Counted from the first letter of the stretch, positions 18,179 through 27,721 are shown. The stretch is DNA of 64,000 nt from Alginatibacterium sediminis (GCF_003610775.1 NZ_RAQO01000005.1:372001-436000), one strand, 5' to 3'. Made by a program: numbers and translations. The notes: generated from the sequence alone by a model not told the origin.

Positions 18179-19261
18179 TTAGAACAAGCTTTTAAGTGCG
18201 CTGCCGATTTTACTTACTTTTTCGGCGTTATCTAGAATAACGTCAAGCTCGCTCTCGCTCTTTTCTTGTTTTTCTGAACTGCTCGATGTTGCTGACGTTT
18301 TATTTGAACTGTCATTGGCTTGTGGCGCACTACCTATGACTTCTGGATTTAGAGCAACAAGTTCAACGCGGCGGTTTTTAGCCCGACCTTCGGCGTTGTC
18401 ATTGCTGGCAATCGGTCTTGCTTCACCGCGGCCGAGGCTATCAAGGCGAGAGCTCTCAATGCCATAATCGTTGACTAGTGCTTGTAGTACGGCAGCGGCC
18501 CGAGCGTTGCTTAGCTTTTTGTTTTGATCGCCTGAACCCACAGAGTCAGTGTGACCTACAATATCTAATTTAAGATCAGGATAGTCAGATAACAACTCTG
18601 CAAGTTCCGATAATTGGGCTTTAGAGTTAGATTTTAAGGTCGATTTACCACTGTCAAAATACAGACCGTAAAGATCAATTTTACCATCCATGACGATACT
18701 TGACGCCATTGAAGATAACAAACCGTCATCAAGACTATCCTCTTCAATAATGAACTGGAAGACGTTGGTTCCATTCATATCATTAACGAAAACGAAAAAA
18801 TATAGATTCCCTTTTTTGGCAACCATATATTGATTTTGTTTGTTGCCGTTGATGTAAAAATCATTGTTGTTTTGAATCAGGTCGTCAAGATTACTTAAAT
18901 TAGTGTTTGGGCAAGGACGGTCGCAACTATACAAGGTTTGCATCCCCTCACGCTTGGCTAGTTTTTGATAATTACGGAAGGTTTGTAAAGCAGAGTACTT
19001 ATTCGGAAGCTCGTAGTGAATATAGGTAAGCTTGCCAGCAACAGGCTTTGTTTTGTCAGCTATCCATTGACCATTTTTTTTATAGGGTTTACTTAGAATT
19101 AGCTGCATTTCTTCATAGTCGAGCTGGGCATAGTGATCGATAGTTGCGCCAGGCATGCGGCTTATAACAGGATGGTCTTGTCCTTTTTCAGCAAAGGCAG
19201 GAGACTGACTGAGCAGTAGAGCAGTCAATACCAGGCCTAGTTTGTTGAGTCCATTCAACAT
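18179..19261 (-). CDS. DUF4892-like OmpA-family outer-membrane protein
   Basis: 360 residues from the ATG at 19261 (AAAGGA upstream). Signal peptide MLNGLNKLGLVLTALLLSQS, cleaved near AFA. Residues about 25-200 resemble DUF4892: HPVISRMPGATIDHYAQLD and FFVFVNDMNGTNVFQFIIEE. Residues about 210-320 form an OmpA peptidoglycan-binding domain: LYFDSGKSTLKSNSKAQL, DIVGHTDSVGS, LSNARAAAV and GRAKNRRVEL. A Ser-rich linker and a short helical end follow. Probably links the outer membrane to peptidoglycan. Confidence 0.82.
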   Translation of the reverse strand: MLNGLNKLGLVLTALLLSQSPAFAEKGQDHPVISRMPGATIDHYAQLDYEEMQLILSKPYKKNGQWIADKTKPVAGKLTYIHYELPNKYSALQTFRNYQKLAKREGMQTLYSCDRPCPNTNLSNLDDLIQNNNDFYINGNKQNQYMVAKKGNLYFFVFVNDMNGTNVFQFIIEEDSLDDGLLSSMASSIVMDGKIDLYGLYFDSGKSTLKSNSKAQLSELAELLSDYPDLKLDIVGHTDSVGSGDQNKKLSNARAAAVLQALVNDYGIESSRLDSLGRGEARPIASNDNAEGRAKNRRVELVALNPEVIGSAPQANDSSNKTSATSSSSEKQEKSESELDVILDNAEKVSKIGSALKSLF

Positions 19262-19475
19262 ATTATTTTCCTTTGAAAGTAAGTGCTTAGCAATAAAACG
19301 GCGAATAATATTAACAGTCAGTCGCAACTTGGCAATCATTATCGTTAACTATTTTCAGAACAACTCGAGTTCATCTCGCGAAAAAACTTGGATTCGGTTT
19401 TCTTGTCTGTCGTCAAAGGTTTTTGGGTAATTGCCCAGTTATACTGACCCATCAAATCCAACAAGGATGTTAAAA

Positions 19476-20696
19476 TTGCGAATGCATAAGCTTGTGTTTT
19501 GGATACTTTGGGTATCTTTATTATCAATGATGACTGGAGTGAATGCGGCGCTAGTCTACGACTTACAAATTGATCCAAATGATGCCGCTAAAGCAAAAGT
19601 AGAACTCGATACACGCAGCTTTGATACTGTGAACTTTGAAGCTGCTCGTAGTATGGGGGACTCTTTTACACCACAGCTTTTTTGTAAACTGAACTCAGAG
19701 CAAGTCATTAAGTTGGCATACCAAGAGGAGCAACAATGCGAGTCTGTTTTTTGGTGGCTTAACTTTGAAAGTGTGAGTGAACTTGGTATAGACCTTTCCC
19801 AACAACAAGATAGCTTTGATGCGCAGCAAGGTTGGTATTTTTTAAGTGAATGGAATTCTCTACCACGAATCAAGGGCAACTATGAAGTGGAGCTTTGTAT
19901 TGCAGGCGAACACTGCCAAGTATTACCGACAGTTGATGAAGCCCCGTTATTGATAGTATGGGGACTTGCGGTCAAACATATACAGCTCGCTGAAAACCAA
20001 GTGAACATCAGCACTAATCTGGAGTTTCTTTTCGAATCTTCACAACGATGGATACCGCGCCTACAGTCGCAACTTAATTACTTACAACAGGTTTTCGCAG
20101 AACAAGAGTCAGCTGATTGGAACTTTGTTTATCTTAGCCGGGAACAAAGCTCCGGATCGGTCTCAGGGCTTGCTGGCAACGAGAGCTTGTTGGTCAATGT
20201 TCCCGTGACCAAAGGTGCTATTGCAGATAAAAGTTTCGCGCATTTGCTTAAAATTAGTGCCCATGAAGCTCTCCATTTTATCGTCCAGTATCCCAATAGC
20301 CTCTGGGCTAACGAAAGCTTGGCGGAATACTATGCACAAAAGTCCTTGTTCGGCACCGAGTACGAGTTTGACCGGCCCGTGTTCGCTTGGGAGTTGCAAT
20401 CAAAACAATTCCCTTTCGCTAATATAGGCTTATTAGAGGCAAACCATTTGGTCGCTCAAAAGCATCTTTATCAGTACTATCCTTTATTCTATCTAAAAGG
20501 CGCTGCATTTTGGCATGCCTTAGATACATCATTGACCGCTAAGGGATTCCAACTCGATCACTTAGTAACACAGCTGGAATTTGATCAACAAGGCGACTTT
20601 GATAGCGCGTCTGCTCTTTTATTTCAAGAACGCTTAGGGAAGGCGAAATGGCAGCAACTTCGTATGAAGTATCTCGATTCTACTATAGGCGAGTGA
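19476..20696 (+). CDS. Putative secreted gluzincin metalloprotease-like protein
   Basis: About 406 residues with an N-terminal hydrophobic signal (KLVFWILWVSLLSMMTGVNA). HEALH (His263, Glu264, His267) followed by WANESLAEYY (candidate third ligand Glu280 or Glu284) fits gluzincins such as the M61/M1 type, though the rest of the chain is not recognisable. The start could be ATG 19467, TTG 19476 or ATG 19482; TTG 19476 has the best spacing to AAGGA. Divergent from the OmpA-type gene and followed after 10 bases by the GIY-YIG gene. Probably a periplasmic or secreted peptidase-like protein; activity untested. Confidence 0.6.
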   Translation: MRMHKLVFWILWVSLLSMMTGVNAALVYDLQIDPNDAAKAKVELDTRSFDTVNFEAARSMGDSFTPQLFCKLNSEQVIKLAYQEEQQCESVFWWLNFESVSELGIDLSQQQDSFDAQQGWYFLSEWNSLPRIKGNYEVELCIAGEHCQVLPTVDEAPLLIVWGLAVKHIQLAENQVNISTNLEFLFESSQRWIPRLQSQLNYLQQVFAEQESADWNFVYLSREQSSGSVSGLAGNESLLVNVPVTKGAIADKSFAHLLKISAHEALHFIVQYPNSLWANESLAEYYAQKSLFGTEYEFDRPVFAWELQSKQFPFANIGLLEANHLVAQKHLYQYYPLFYLKGAAFWHALDTSLTAKGFQLDHLVTQLEFDQQGDFDSASALLFQERLGKAKWQQLRMKYLDSTIGE

Positions 20697-20706
20697 GAGT
20701 GTAGAG

Positions 20707-21363
20707 ATGGCCAACAATAATTTTGAAGTGATATATAGAGTTCGAAACACCTCAAAAACTAGTAAATACGCTAGTTTGCCTGGAGCAAATCTAGCTGCCG
20801 CCAAGTTCTTGCTTAAACATGAACATGATAGCAGTGCTCAGGTTAGTATTACGGGTCCTGGCCACTCCTATCAACAGTACAGCAGTATTGATAGTTTAGA
20901 ACTGAGTGATAAGCAATCTGCATCTCTATATAAAACTAAATTTCCAGCTAAGGCCGAAGCTGTGGTAAATCGTTTGGAGTATCGAGGTGTTCTCGAGTTT
21001 GTACTTAGCTACCAAGACCTGCTACAGATTCAACACTCTATGGATTTTAGCTGGCGAGATGCATTGAGTCAGATAAAAGCGGTTTATTTAATATTGGATC
21101 TTAGTGATGGTAACCAATATGTGGGGGCCGCTATCGGATCTGGGGGATTATGGCAACGATGGTTAAGCTATACGAGTAATGGCCATGGCGGGAACAAACT
21201 ATTAGTTGAGCGGCTTGTACGTAATCCTGATGCCTTCATCAATTATCAGTTTACTGTACTCCAAGCATTTGAAATTAACACGCCTGATACTCATGTACTT
21301 GAGGCCGAGAGTTTAGTTAAACGCAAACTAGGCTCGCGCAGCTTTGGACTTAATTCAAATTAG
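20707..21363 (+). CDS. GIY-YIG-type nuclease-fold protein
   Basis: 218 residues. The C-terminal half fits a GIY-YIG domain: VYLILDLSDGNQYVGAAIG (the GIY and YIG positions diverge to VYL and YVG), then LWQRWLSY with the catalytic-type Arg, NGHGGNKLL and the late Glu in HVLEAESL. The N-terminal 120 residues are unrecognised. Homologous stand-alone proteins are nucleases of unclear purpose. It lies 10 bases after the gluzincin-like gene, so it is probably in the same transcript. No terminator or gene was found between here and 21567. Confidence 0.65.
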   Translation: MANNNFEVIYRVRNTSKTSKYASLPGANLAAAKFLLKHEHDSSAQVSITGPGHSYQQYSSIDSLELSDKQSASLYKTKFPAKAEAVVNRLEYRGVLEFVLSYQDLLQIQHSMDFSWRDALSQIKAVYLILDLSDGNQYVGAAIGSGGLWQRWLSYTSNGHGGNKLLVERLVRNPDAFINYQFTVLQAFEINTPDTHVLEAESLVKRKLGSRSFGLNSN

Positions 21364-21566
21364 ACTTGGTTTTGTCTTCTTAAATGGTAGTATTTCGCCG
21401 ATGAATACTAACTACACCTACCCACTAAGTCTTGGTCAAGGCCGCACCCCTGCGGTTGCACTAATGCTGTTGTTGTTTTCAGCTCTTCCCGAGTTGCAAG
21501 CATAGCTAGCCAAACAAAAGCTATACTCCAAAAAATCCAATATTATTTAATTGAGAAAAATCATAA

Positions 21567-21893
21567 ATGGAAGTTATAAATCTATTGGCTATCGGCCAGT
21601 CACTTGCTATTGACCGCGATTACGAATTATCGAGCTGCGCTCACTCAACCCAGCTACTACTGCGCTTAGGCGAGGGGCAAACTTACCCCTTGGAGTGTCA
21701 TGCCAAGGCGATAGAAACCATTACGGTGTTGCAAGGACAATGTATGCTTAGCGCAAATCAACAACAATTTGACCTTGCTGTGGGTGAACAAATAAGTATT
21801 CCTGCAGGTCTTGAACACCAGTTTTTAAGTAACAGCGCATGCATCTTGTTGATTCACTTTAGCATGCTTAGCGAGGGACTTAATGACGACTAA
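21567..21893 (+). CDS. Small cupin-fold protein
   Basis: 108 residues. Cupin pattern: HAKAIETITVLQGQCMLSAN, FDLAVGEQISIPAGLEHQFL. The metal-ligand positions are only partly conserved (one His per motif), so catalysis is doubtful. It overlaps the following glutamine amidotransferase gene by 11 bases, which suggests coupled translation and a shared role. Confidence 0.7.
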   Translation: MEVINLLAIGQSLAIDRDYELSSCAHSTQLLLRLGEGQTYPLECHAKAIETITVLQGQCMLSANQQQFDLAVGEQISIPAGLEHQFLSNSACILLIHFSMLSEGLNDD

Positions 21894-22539
21894 ATCTTTG
21901 ACCATCTTGCGTCACAATGAACTTGAACACCCAGGTCGAATTCTCAAGTGGTGTGAACTTCGTGGGATTGAAGTACAAGAAATATATGCCTTTCAAGAGC
22001 AAAGCTTTCCGACCCTTAGCGGTAATCAGAAACTACTGCTGCTAGGTGGGCCGAGTAATGTTGGTGATCCAGAGCTTGAGGCTGAGCAAGCATGGTTGCA
22101 AGCCTGTTTGACCGAAGGTGTCAGTGTCTTTGGAATTTGTTTAGGGGCTCAACTGCTTGCCTTTGCATTGGGCGCTAACATAACTCGCCTAAAGCGATCT
22201 GAGCTCGGCTGGATAAACCTAGAAATGAACCAGCTCAAGCCAGATGATATTCTCAAGCCCTTATCTAAATTGGATCAGGTATTCCTATGGCACGACTATC
22301 TATTTGATCAACCTTTAGGTTCAATTTCCTTGGGTTCAAGTAAGGATTGTGTCTGCCAGGGATTTGAAATAGACCGGCATCTGGGGCTACAGTTTCATCC
22401 TGAATGGGATCAATCTATGTTAGCAGGCTTTGCAAAACATGAGGGGTGGTCTGCTGCGCTAATTGAACAGCAACCAAATAGACTTGTTGAACTGGAATCG
22501 GCATTGTTTCAGTGTTTGGATAAATGGTGGGCTGCATAG
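21883..22539 (+). CDS. Class I glutamine amidotransferase-like protein
   Basis: 218 residues. Catalytic triad positions are visible: GICLGAQLLA with the nucleophile Cys, and FHPEW with the His and Glu. LLLGGPSNVGDPELEAEQ resembles the oxyanion region of GuaA-like domains. Such stand-alone proteins hydrolyse glutamine or gamma-glutamyl amides; the partner is not apparent. Translationally coupled to the cupin gene. Confidence 0.8.
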   Translation: MTTKSLTILRHNELEHPGRILKWCELRGIEVQEIYAFQEQSFPTLSGNQKLLLLGGPSNVGDPELEAEQAWLQACLTEGVSVFGICLGAQLLAFALGANITRLKRSELGWINLEMNQLKPDDILKPLSKLDQVFLWHDYLFDQPLGSISLGSSKDCVCQGFEIDRHLGLQFHPEWDQSMLAGFAKHEGWSAALIEQQPNRLVELESALFQCLDKWWAA

Positions 22540-22618
22540 TCGTAACTTGAGCCATTGCGCATAAGTGTTAAACTAATGTTAAGCTTAATTGAACGTGATA
22601 TCACACAGGGAAATTAGA

Positions 22619-22936
22619 ATGCCTAAATTTGCAATTGTTTATACGGGCGGTCAGCCGCCTTCAACGCCTGAAGAAGGTCAGCAGCATATGCAAAAATACC
22701 AAGTCTGGATGGCTGGTCTTGGTGAACGCGCCGTTAGTCCAGCGAATCCTTTCAAAGGTACTCAAACCATTGCGCCTGATGGAAGTGCCACAGCGGGTAG
22801 CGCCTGTCAGATGTCAGGGTTTACGATTATCGAAGCAGAAGATATGGACCAAGCATTGGCTGACGCAAAAGCCTGTCCGTTTTTAGGTATTGGTGGCAGT
22901 TTAGAAGTGTCAGAAATAATGAGCATGCCTTTTTAA
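22619..22936 (+). CDS. YCII-related protein
   Basis: 105 residues from the ATG at 22619 (AGGGA seven bases upstream; ten extra in-frame codons upstream are not needed). PKFAIVYTGGQPPSTPEEGQQ and the C-terminal half FTIIEAEDMDQALADAKACP, then GGSLEVSEIMSM, fit the YCII/DGPF-like ferredoxin fold. Members often carry a His-Asp pair; none is obvious here, so activity is uncertain. Confidence 0.75.
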   Translation: MPKFAIVYTGGQPPSTPEEGQQHMQKYQVWMAGLGERAVSPANPFKGTQTIAPDGSATAGSACQMSGFTIIEAEDMDQALADAKACPFLGIGGSLEVSEIMSMPF

Positions 22937-22963
22937 TTGGATTGAACTTATCGTTGAGATGCG

Positions 22964-22991
22964 AACCAGCTGTAATATAGCTGGTTTTTTT
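22964..22991 (+). terminator. Rho-independent terminator
   Basis: AACCAGCT / AGCTGGTT with a seven-base loop followed by T tract, 27 bases after the YCII-type gene. Also close to the end of the converging MFS gene. Confidence 0.88.
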
Positions 22992-23008
22992 ACGTCTTTT
23001 TCGCCCGA

Positions 23009-24136
23009 TTATTTGCGGGCCTTACCCGTTTGCAAGTGGCGTTTTATAAATAGCGGATAGACGGCAAGTAAACTAAGCAGCATTAATAATTGCAGTTCAG
23101 TTTCAAGCCAGTTTTCTAAAATAACAGAAGGCCCAATGGCCGCCCCTAAGGTTTGCAGCGCTAAGGCGAAGCGTAAACTTTGGCCGCTGTAGTCAATGCG
23201 TGCAAGCGCGCCAATTACGTATGGCAGAACAAAATTCCAATTCAACATAAATAGACATACCGATCCCACGTATTGCCAAGTGTGTTTTGCATCTATCATT
23301 AGTTCAATAACGAACATTTGTAAAACGATAGCAATGATTACAATCATGCGTTTGTTTTCAAAATCAGCAAAGTAGTTGGCCAGCAAGGCTCCTACGATTG
23401 AGAATAAGGTTCCAGTGGCTAGAATATTGCCTTGGTTTTGAGCGCTAATCCCCAACTTGCTTGCTTCCAAACCAAGTATTGACCAAGTACCCGAATGGCT
23501 GACCATCACTAAAAAAATGGCCACCAGACCCACAATAATAAAGCTCCGATTATCTTCACTGACGTCTGATTGTTTGGTATTTGGGCTTGATTGGCGTCGC
23601 CGCTCCTGAGTTTGTGGCAGTATTAATAAACCGAAACTTAAAATTGAAAATACTAAAAATATTGCATTCAAACCGAGTACATCAATTAGAGCTGGCAGTC
23701 CAAAAAGTAGGGCAGCACCATAGGCCATTTGCGTAGCAATTGCCTTAGCAAAGGCAGCATCAGGATTATTTTGGCGGGCTAAAGACTCAAAGCTGTTTAT
23801 CGCGATTAGCCCAGCACTGAGCCCTGCGATTAGTCGCAAGGCGGCAAATAAGCTTAAATCATCACACCATGCACTGGCCAGTTGGCTGACGATCAATACC
23901 ATGATCGTCAGCCTTTCATTGATTTTTATCGAACTGTAACTACTAAGTATAAAACTGAGAATAGTTGCAAAGGCAAATCCGGCAAGTTCTATACTCGCCA
24001 GATAACTCAAACTGAGTAGGTCGCGCTCAAATAATCGAGACACTGAGTCAAGATAGCTAGGCAAAATTAAGAACACACTAAATGCGACACTAAGTTTGAT
24101 ACTGGCGGGTAACCATTGCTCGTTCGTTGTGGTCAA
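23009..24136 (-). CDS. MFS transporter
   Basis: 375 residues with about twelve hydrophobic helices and no signal peptide. Loop 2-3 and the region RLIAGLSAGLIAINSFESLARQ have MFS character (Arg-rich loop, Gly/Ala-rich helices). The substrate is unknown. The TTG start has AAGG upstream. A Ser/Arg-rich central loop (TQERRRQSSPNTKQ) separates the two six-helix halves. Single gene. Confidence 0.8.
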   Translation of the reverse strand: MTTTNEQWLPASIKLSVAFSVFLILPSYLDSVSRLFERDLLSLSYLASIELAGFAFATILSFILSSYSSIKINERLTIMVLIVSQLASAWCDDLSLFAALRLIAGLSAGLIAINSFESLARQNNPDAAFAKAIATQMAYGAALLFGLPALIDVLGLNAIFLVFSILSFGLLILPQTQERRRQSSPNTKQSDVSEDNRSFIIVGLVAIFLVMVSHSGTWSILGLEASKLGISAQNQGNILATGTLFSIVGALLANYFADFENKRMIVIIAIVLQMFVIELMIDAKHTWQYVGSVCLFMLNWNFVLPYVIGALARIDYSGQSLRFALALQTLGAAIGPSVILENWLETELQLLMLLSLLAVYPLFIKRHLQTGKARK

Positions 24137-24309
24137 ATTTTGCCTTAATTACGAAGAAGATTGAGATATAGTGTTACCAAGTTATTGACACTTGCCAAGC
24201 CGCGCAAGCGTTAATTGCGCGTTAGATTGAGCTTGTTGGAGTCACTTAGGAATACGCGTATACACAAAATCGATTTAAACTGCACTCTAAAAAGCCAAGG
24301 ATGGACAGT

Positions 24310-25152
24310 ATGCAGCGCCCTAAAATCCCCAAAGCACCGATGTCGATACAAAAAGGTGTACCGCTTAAAAACGTCATTTCACCTGAGGTGATCAGTTGCA
24401 TGGCAGTCAACATTGCGGCGGTTTATCCAAGCTTTGATCAACAGCTGTTCAGCCAGCAAGCCAATGATGGCTTGGAGCCATTAACACTGATGCAGCGCGG
24501 CGAGCATATTGCAGTCTGCCTATTTCAGTGCTTACCCAAACCTTATGCCGCAGCTTTAGAGGTTCTGCTAGAGTCGCTTGGACCGTTGCCCGATGAAAGT
24601 GAGGAACAAGGTTTAGCTGTTTTTTACTACTTGGCTCATAGTAGTTTTATCGCGACCTATGGTTTAGAACCACAGTTTAACGACCAGCAAGATCCCTTCG
24701 AGTTATCAATGGCAGCGCAATATACCTTAACCCAGTATTTCAGTGCAGAGTTTTGTATTCGTCCATTTTTGATCCAAGATCCGCAGCGTACTTTAGCCAA
24801 ACTCGAAGCCTGGTTAGATGACCCCAAGCCCGACATTCGTCGCTTGTGCAGTGAAGGTACGCGTCCTAAGTTACCTTGGGGCAAACGCATCCAAAGTTTT
24901 GTCAAAGATCCAAGCCCGATTTTGCCAATTTTGGAGACCTTAAAAGATGACCCTAGCCTATATGTTCGTCGCAGCGTAGCCAATAGCTTAGGTGATATAG
25001 GCAAAGATCACCCGCAGCTAGTATTAGACTTGTGCGAGCGCTGGTTGCTGGATGCGGATAAGGAGCGCAAATGGTTGATTCGTCATGCCTTGCGTTATTG
25101 GGCGATTAAAGGTGATAGCAAGTTCGTTGAACTGCGTGCACAAGCCAAGTGA
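24310..25152 (+). CDS. HEAT-repeat DNA alkylation repair protein (AlkD/AlkC-like)
   Basis: 280 residues from the ATG at 24310. The start at 24301 directly abuts the AAGG, so the later one is preferred. All-helical HEAT-type repeats are visible: LAKLEAWLDDPKPDIRRLCSEGTRP followed by LKDDPSLYVRRSVANSLGDI, and RKWLIRHALRYWAIKGD. The pattern and the EGTRP..LPWG segment match proteins annotated as DNA alkylation repair enzymes of the AlkC/AlkD type, glycosylases that remove alkylated bases. The specific activity is inferred. Confidence 0.8.
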   Translation: MQRPKIPKAPMSIQKGVPLKNVISPEVISCMAVNIAAVYPSFDQQLFSQQANDGLEPLTLMQRGEHIAVCLFQCLPKPYAAALEVLLESLGPLPDESEEQGLAVFYYLAHSSFIATYGLEPQFNDQQDPFELSMAAQYTLTQYFSAEFCIRPFLIQDPQRTLAKLEAWLDDPKPDIRRLCSEGTRPKLPWGKRIQSFVKDPSPILPILETLKDDPSLYVRRSVANSLGDIGKDHPQLVLDLCERWLLDADKERKWLIRHALRYWAIKGDSKFVELRAQAK

Positions 25153-25188
25153 TAAAGCGATTTTTAGAGTAAGCCTAGGGAGGTTATA

Positions 25189-25632
25189 TTGGACTATCGA
25201 ATTAGTAGCGATTTAGATCAAATGGATTTTGATTTTATCTATAGCTTTATCAGTCAAAGCTATTGGGCCAAAGGTATGCCACGAGAGCTATGCCAACGAG
25301 CCCTGCAGAATTCTTGGTGCTTTGCCTTATTTGATGGCAATCAGCAGCAGCTAGCCTTTGCGCGTTTGATCACTGATCGCGCTACCTTTGCGTATTTGGC
25401 TGACGTATTTGTCAGTCCACAGCACCAGGGCAAGGGATTAGGCAAAGCGATTGTGCAACAGATACTTGACCAACCAGAGGTTAAAGGTTTGCGTCGTTTA
25501 GTGCTTGCGACGGCTGATGCGCATGGGCTTTATGAAAAACTCGGATTTGAACCCTTATCTAATCCAGAACGCTTTATGCAAATATGGCAACCAAGCGTTT
25601 ATCAGCAAGGTGAGCACAGCGGTGAAAGCTAA
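25189..25632 (+). CDS. GNAT-family N-acetyltransferase
   Basis: 147 residues. Acetyl-CoA binding motif A: DVFVSPQHQGKGLGKAIVQ. A C-terminal YEKLGFEPL strand-helix follows, typical of GNATs. TTG start with a very strong Shine-Dalgarno (GGGAGG, five bases). Overlaps the eamA start by 11 bases. Substrate unknown; coupling to an exporter of the EamA type hints that its product or substrate may be exported. Confidence 0.85.
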   Translation: MDYRISSDLDQMDFDFIYSFISQSYWAKGMPRELCQRALQNSWCFALFDGNQQQLAFARLITDRATFAYLADVFVSPQHQGKGLGKAIVQQILDQPEVKGLRRLVLATADAHGLYEKLGFEPLSNPERFMQIWQPSVYQQGEHSGES

Positions 25633-26518
25633 AGATATATGCTTTGCGCTGCTAGTGGTGGTGATTTGGGGGGTTAACTTTTCTGTCATTAAAATGGGTT
25701 TGGAACAACTTCCGCCACTGTTGTTTTCAGGACTGCGCTTTGCTGTCGTTGCACTGCCTGCCGTGTTTTTTGTGCCGCGGCCAAAAACCTCATTTTGGAA
25801 CGTGTTAGCTGTTGGACTGTTTTTAGGCGTGTTCAAATTTGGCTTGTTGTTTGTAGCGATGCAAGAAGATGCTAGTGCCGGTTTGTCATCTCTTATTTTA
25901 CAAGCGCAGGTCTTTTTCACCATTGCTTTAAGTTATTGGATCTTTAGTGAAAAGCTCAATCGCTGGCAAGTGTTCGGCATCGCGGTCGCGCTGGTGGGTT
26001 TTCTGGTATTTGCACTACAGGACTCCGCGCACATCACCCAAAAAGGCCTAGTGCTGATTTTAAGTGCCGCTTTATTTTGGGCGTTTTCAAATCTGATAAT
26101 GAAGCGCATGCAGGGTGTTAATATTCTACATTTTATGGTTTGGGTAAGCTTAGTGCCTCCCTTGCCGCTGTTTTTACTCTCATATTTCAGTGAAAGTCAG
26201 CAGCCCTTGCAGTTATTGTCTCAAAGTAATGTTGCTAGCTGGCTCTCGCTTGGTTATGTGGCCTATATTTCGACTCTGGTGGCTTTTGCATTGTGGGGAC
26301 AACTGCTCAAGCAATACAGTGCAGCCAGTGTCACTCCATTTGCTTTATTGATTCCTGTGGTTGGTATTGCAAGTTCAGCGCTGTGGCTAGACGAACAGCT
26401 TGCGCTTAATGAGATTCTTGGAGCTGGTTTAATTATGCTCGGATTGAGCATTAACGTTTTGTTGCCAGTTTGGATACGTGTTCGAAATGATAAATCAGAC
26501 CCTAATCGAGTGGATTAG
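25622..26518 (+). CDS. eamA: EamA-type DMT exporter
   Basis: 298 residues from the GTG at 25622, which overlaps the GNAT stop; AAGGTGA precedes it. Ten hydrophobic helices in two EamA repeats. VVVIWGVNFSVIKMGLEQLP, PLLFSGLRFAVVALPAVFFV and LQAQVFFTIALSYWIFSEKL align closely with E. coli EamA, an exporter of O-acetylserine and cysteine. The in-frame region before 25622 lies inside the acetyltransferase and is not needed. A stable hairpin spans the stop codon. Confidence 0.85.
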   Translation: MKAKDICFALLVVVIWGVNFSVIKMGLEQLPPLLFSGLRFAVVALPAVFFVPRPKTSFWNVLAVGLFLGVFKFGLLFVAMQEDASAGLSSLILQAQVFFTIALSYWIFSEKLNRWQVFGIAVALVGFLVFALQDSAHITQKGLVLILSAALFWAFSNLIMKRMQGVNILHFMVWVSLVPPLPLFLLSYFSESQQPLQLLSQSNVASWLSLGYVAYISTLVAFALWGQLLKQYSAASVTPFALLIPVVGIASSALWLDEQLALNEILGAGLIMLGLSINVLLPVWIRVRNDKSDPNRVD

Positions 26519-26522
26519 GGTC
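26498..26522 (+). terminator. Hairpin overlapping the eamA stop codon
   Basis: Perfect ten-base stem GACCCTAATC / GATTAGGGTC with a five-base loop; the TAG stop lies in the 3' arm. No T tract follows, so it may protect mRNA or act only as a weak terminator. Confidence 0.5.
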
Positions 26523-26576
26523 ATCTAAGCTGCGCTATAAATGAAGAAAGCAAACTTGTCAGCTTTATGTCTTGTT

Positions 26577-27386
26577 TTAGACCCTATCTGAGTTACTTTT
26601 TTTAGCTAACATTAAACCATGGTTACTTGAACCTAAAAGCGAAGGCTCGTCGCAGGTCTTCAGATGATAGTTCAACCAGGTTTGATATTGCGCTTGCGTA
26701 AAGTTGTTTACACCAAATGAAATATAGCGGCCAAATCCATCGGTGGATACGTGGCGCAGCTTGGTAAAGCCATGTTTGCCAACCAAAGATTCCATTTCAG
26801 CGGGGGTGGCAAAATAGCCAACATTAAAGAAACTATCAGCGAGCTTGCTTGGGACTAAGCCTGTCTCAAGCAAGGTACTTAGAACATCAGGTGTAATAAG
26901 CTGCGCCGATTGCTGCGCGAACATCCCAGCTACAAAGAAACGAGAAATATAGGCAACAGCTATAATCCCATCTGGTTTTAAGATTCGATGTGCTTCGCGA
27001 ATTGCCTGGTCACGCTGCATTTGTGTTTGCAAATGATAGAGTGGACCAAGAATCACGCAGACGTCTTGCGAGTTGCTTTCAACAAAGGGGACTGAACAAG
27101 CATTACCTTCGTAAATATCCAGTTGTAACCCTTGTTCGTTGGCCTTGCGCTTTAAGATGCTAACTTGTTCAGGAGCAAGCTCAACTGCTGTAGTATCACA
27201 ACCCATACTGGCAAATTTTAATGAATAGCGCCCTGTAGCTGCGCCTTGTTCAGTAACCTTGGTACCAGCAGCAAGATACTCGCTCAAGACATGCATGGTG
27301 GTATCAAATTCCATTTGGGTAATTAATTGCCGGGTTAAACGCCCATCTTCATCAACCCCAGTATATTGATCTATTAGCTCTTGCAT
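26577..27386 (-). CDS. Class I SAM-dependent methyltransferase
   Basis: 269 residues from the ATG at 27386 (GGGAG six bases upstream). SAM-binding motif: VTEQGAATGRYSLKFASMG, with acidic VELAPEQ at strand 2. DVCVILGPLYHLQTQMQRDQ, followed by EAHRILKPDGIIAVAYISRF, marks the Methyltransf_11 fold. In place of the usual GxG glycine triad it reads GAATG. The substrate is unknown. Divergent from the DUF1275 gene across a 335-base gap. Confidence 0.82.
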   Translation of the reverse strand: MQELIDQYTGVDEDGRLTRQLITQMEFDTTMHVLSEYLAAGTKVTEQGAATGRYSLKFASMGCDTTAVELAPEQVSILKRKANEQGLQLDIYEGNACSVPFVESNSQDVCVILGPLYHLQTQMQRDQAIREAHRILKPDGIIAVAYISRFFVAGMFAQQSAQLITPDVLSTLLETGLVPSKLADSFFNVGYFATPAEMESLVGKHGFTKLRHVSTDGFGRYISFGVNNFTQAQYQTWLNYHLKTCDEPSLLGSSNHGLMLAKKSNSDRV

Positions 27387-27443
27387 TGGTGCTCCCTCGT
27401 CCAATTTCAATTAGTAAGGTTAAATTGTTGATTTGATAGTAAC

Positions 27444-27463
27444 CATCAAAATTAGATTTGATG
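27444..27463. repeat. 20-base inverted repeat in the 27387-27721 gap
   Basis: CATCAAA-ATTAGA-TTTGATG, seven-base arms, just upstream of the methyltransferase. A possible operator. Apart from this and the repeat at 27583-27602 I see no gene in the gap. Confidence 0.4.
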
Positions 27464-27582
27464 TTGATCCCCGACAAGGGCTAGGTATGAAGTAGCTTGA
27501 AAGCGAAAAGTAGCGCTTTATTGGTTGGGTCTCATGTAAATCAATCACTAGAAAACCTTTCAAAAGCTAGTAACCCAAGATT

Positions 27583-27602
27583 GTGTATGGCCATGCATAC
27601 AC
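27583..27602. repeat. 20-base inverted repeat in the 27387-27721 gap
   Basis: GTGTATG-GCCATG-CATACAC, seven-base arms with a six-base spacer, between the divergent methyltransferase and DUF1275 genes. Operator-like. Confidence 0.4.
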
Positions 27603-27721
27603 CGAAACCCCAAAACGATTAGACATTAAAATCAAATGATTAGAATTGCGTCATGTCGTTTATTGCTTAGTTTTATCGGCGTATACTTAGGCAAAAAGCG
27701 TGGCAATGACCTGGAGAGAAT

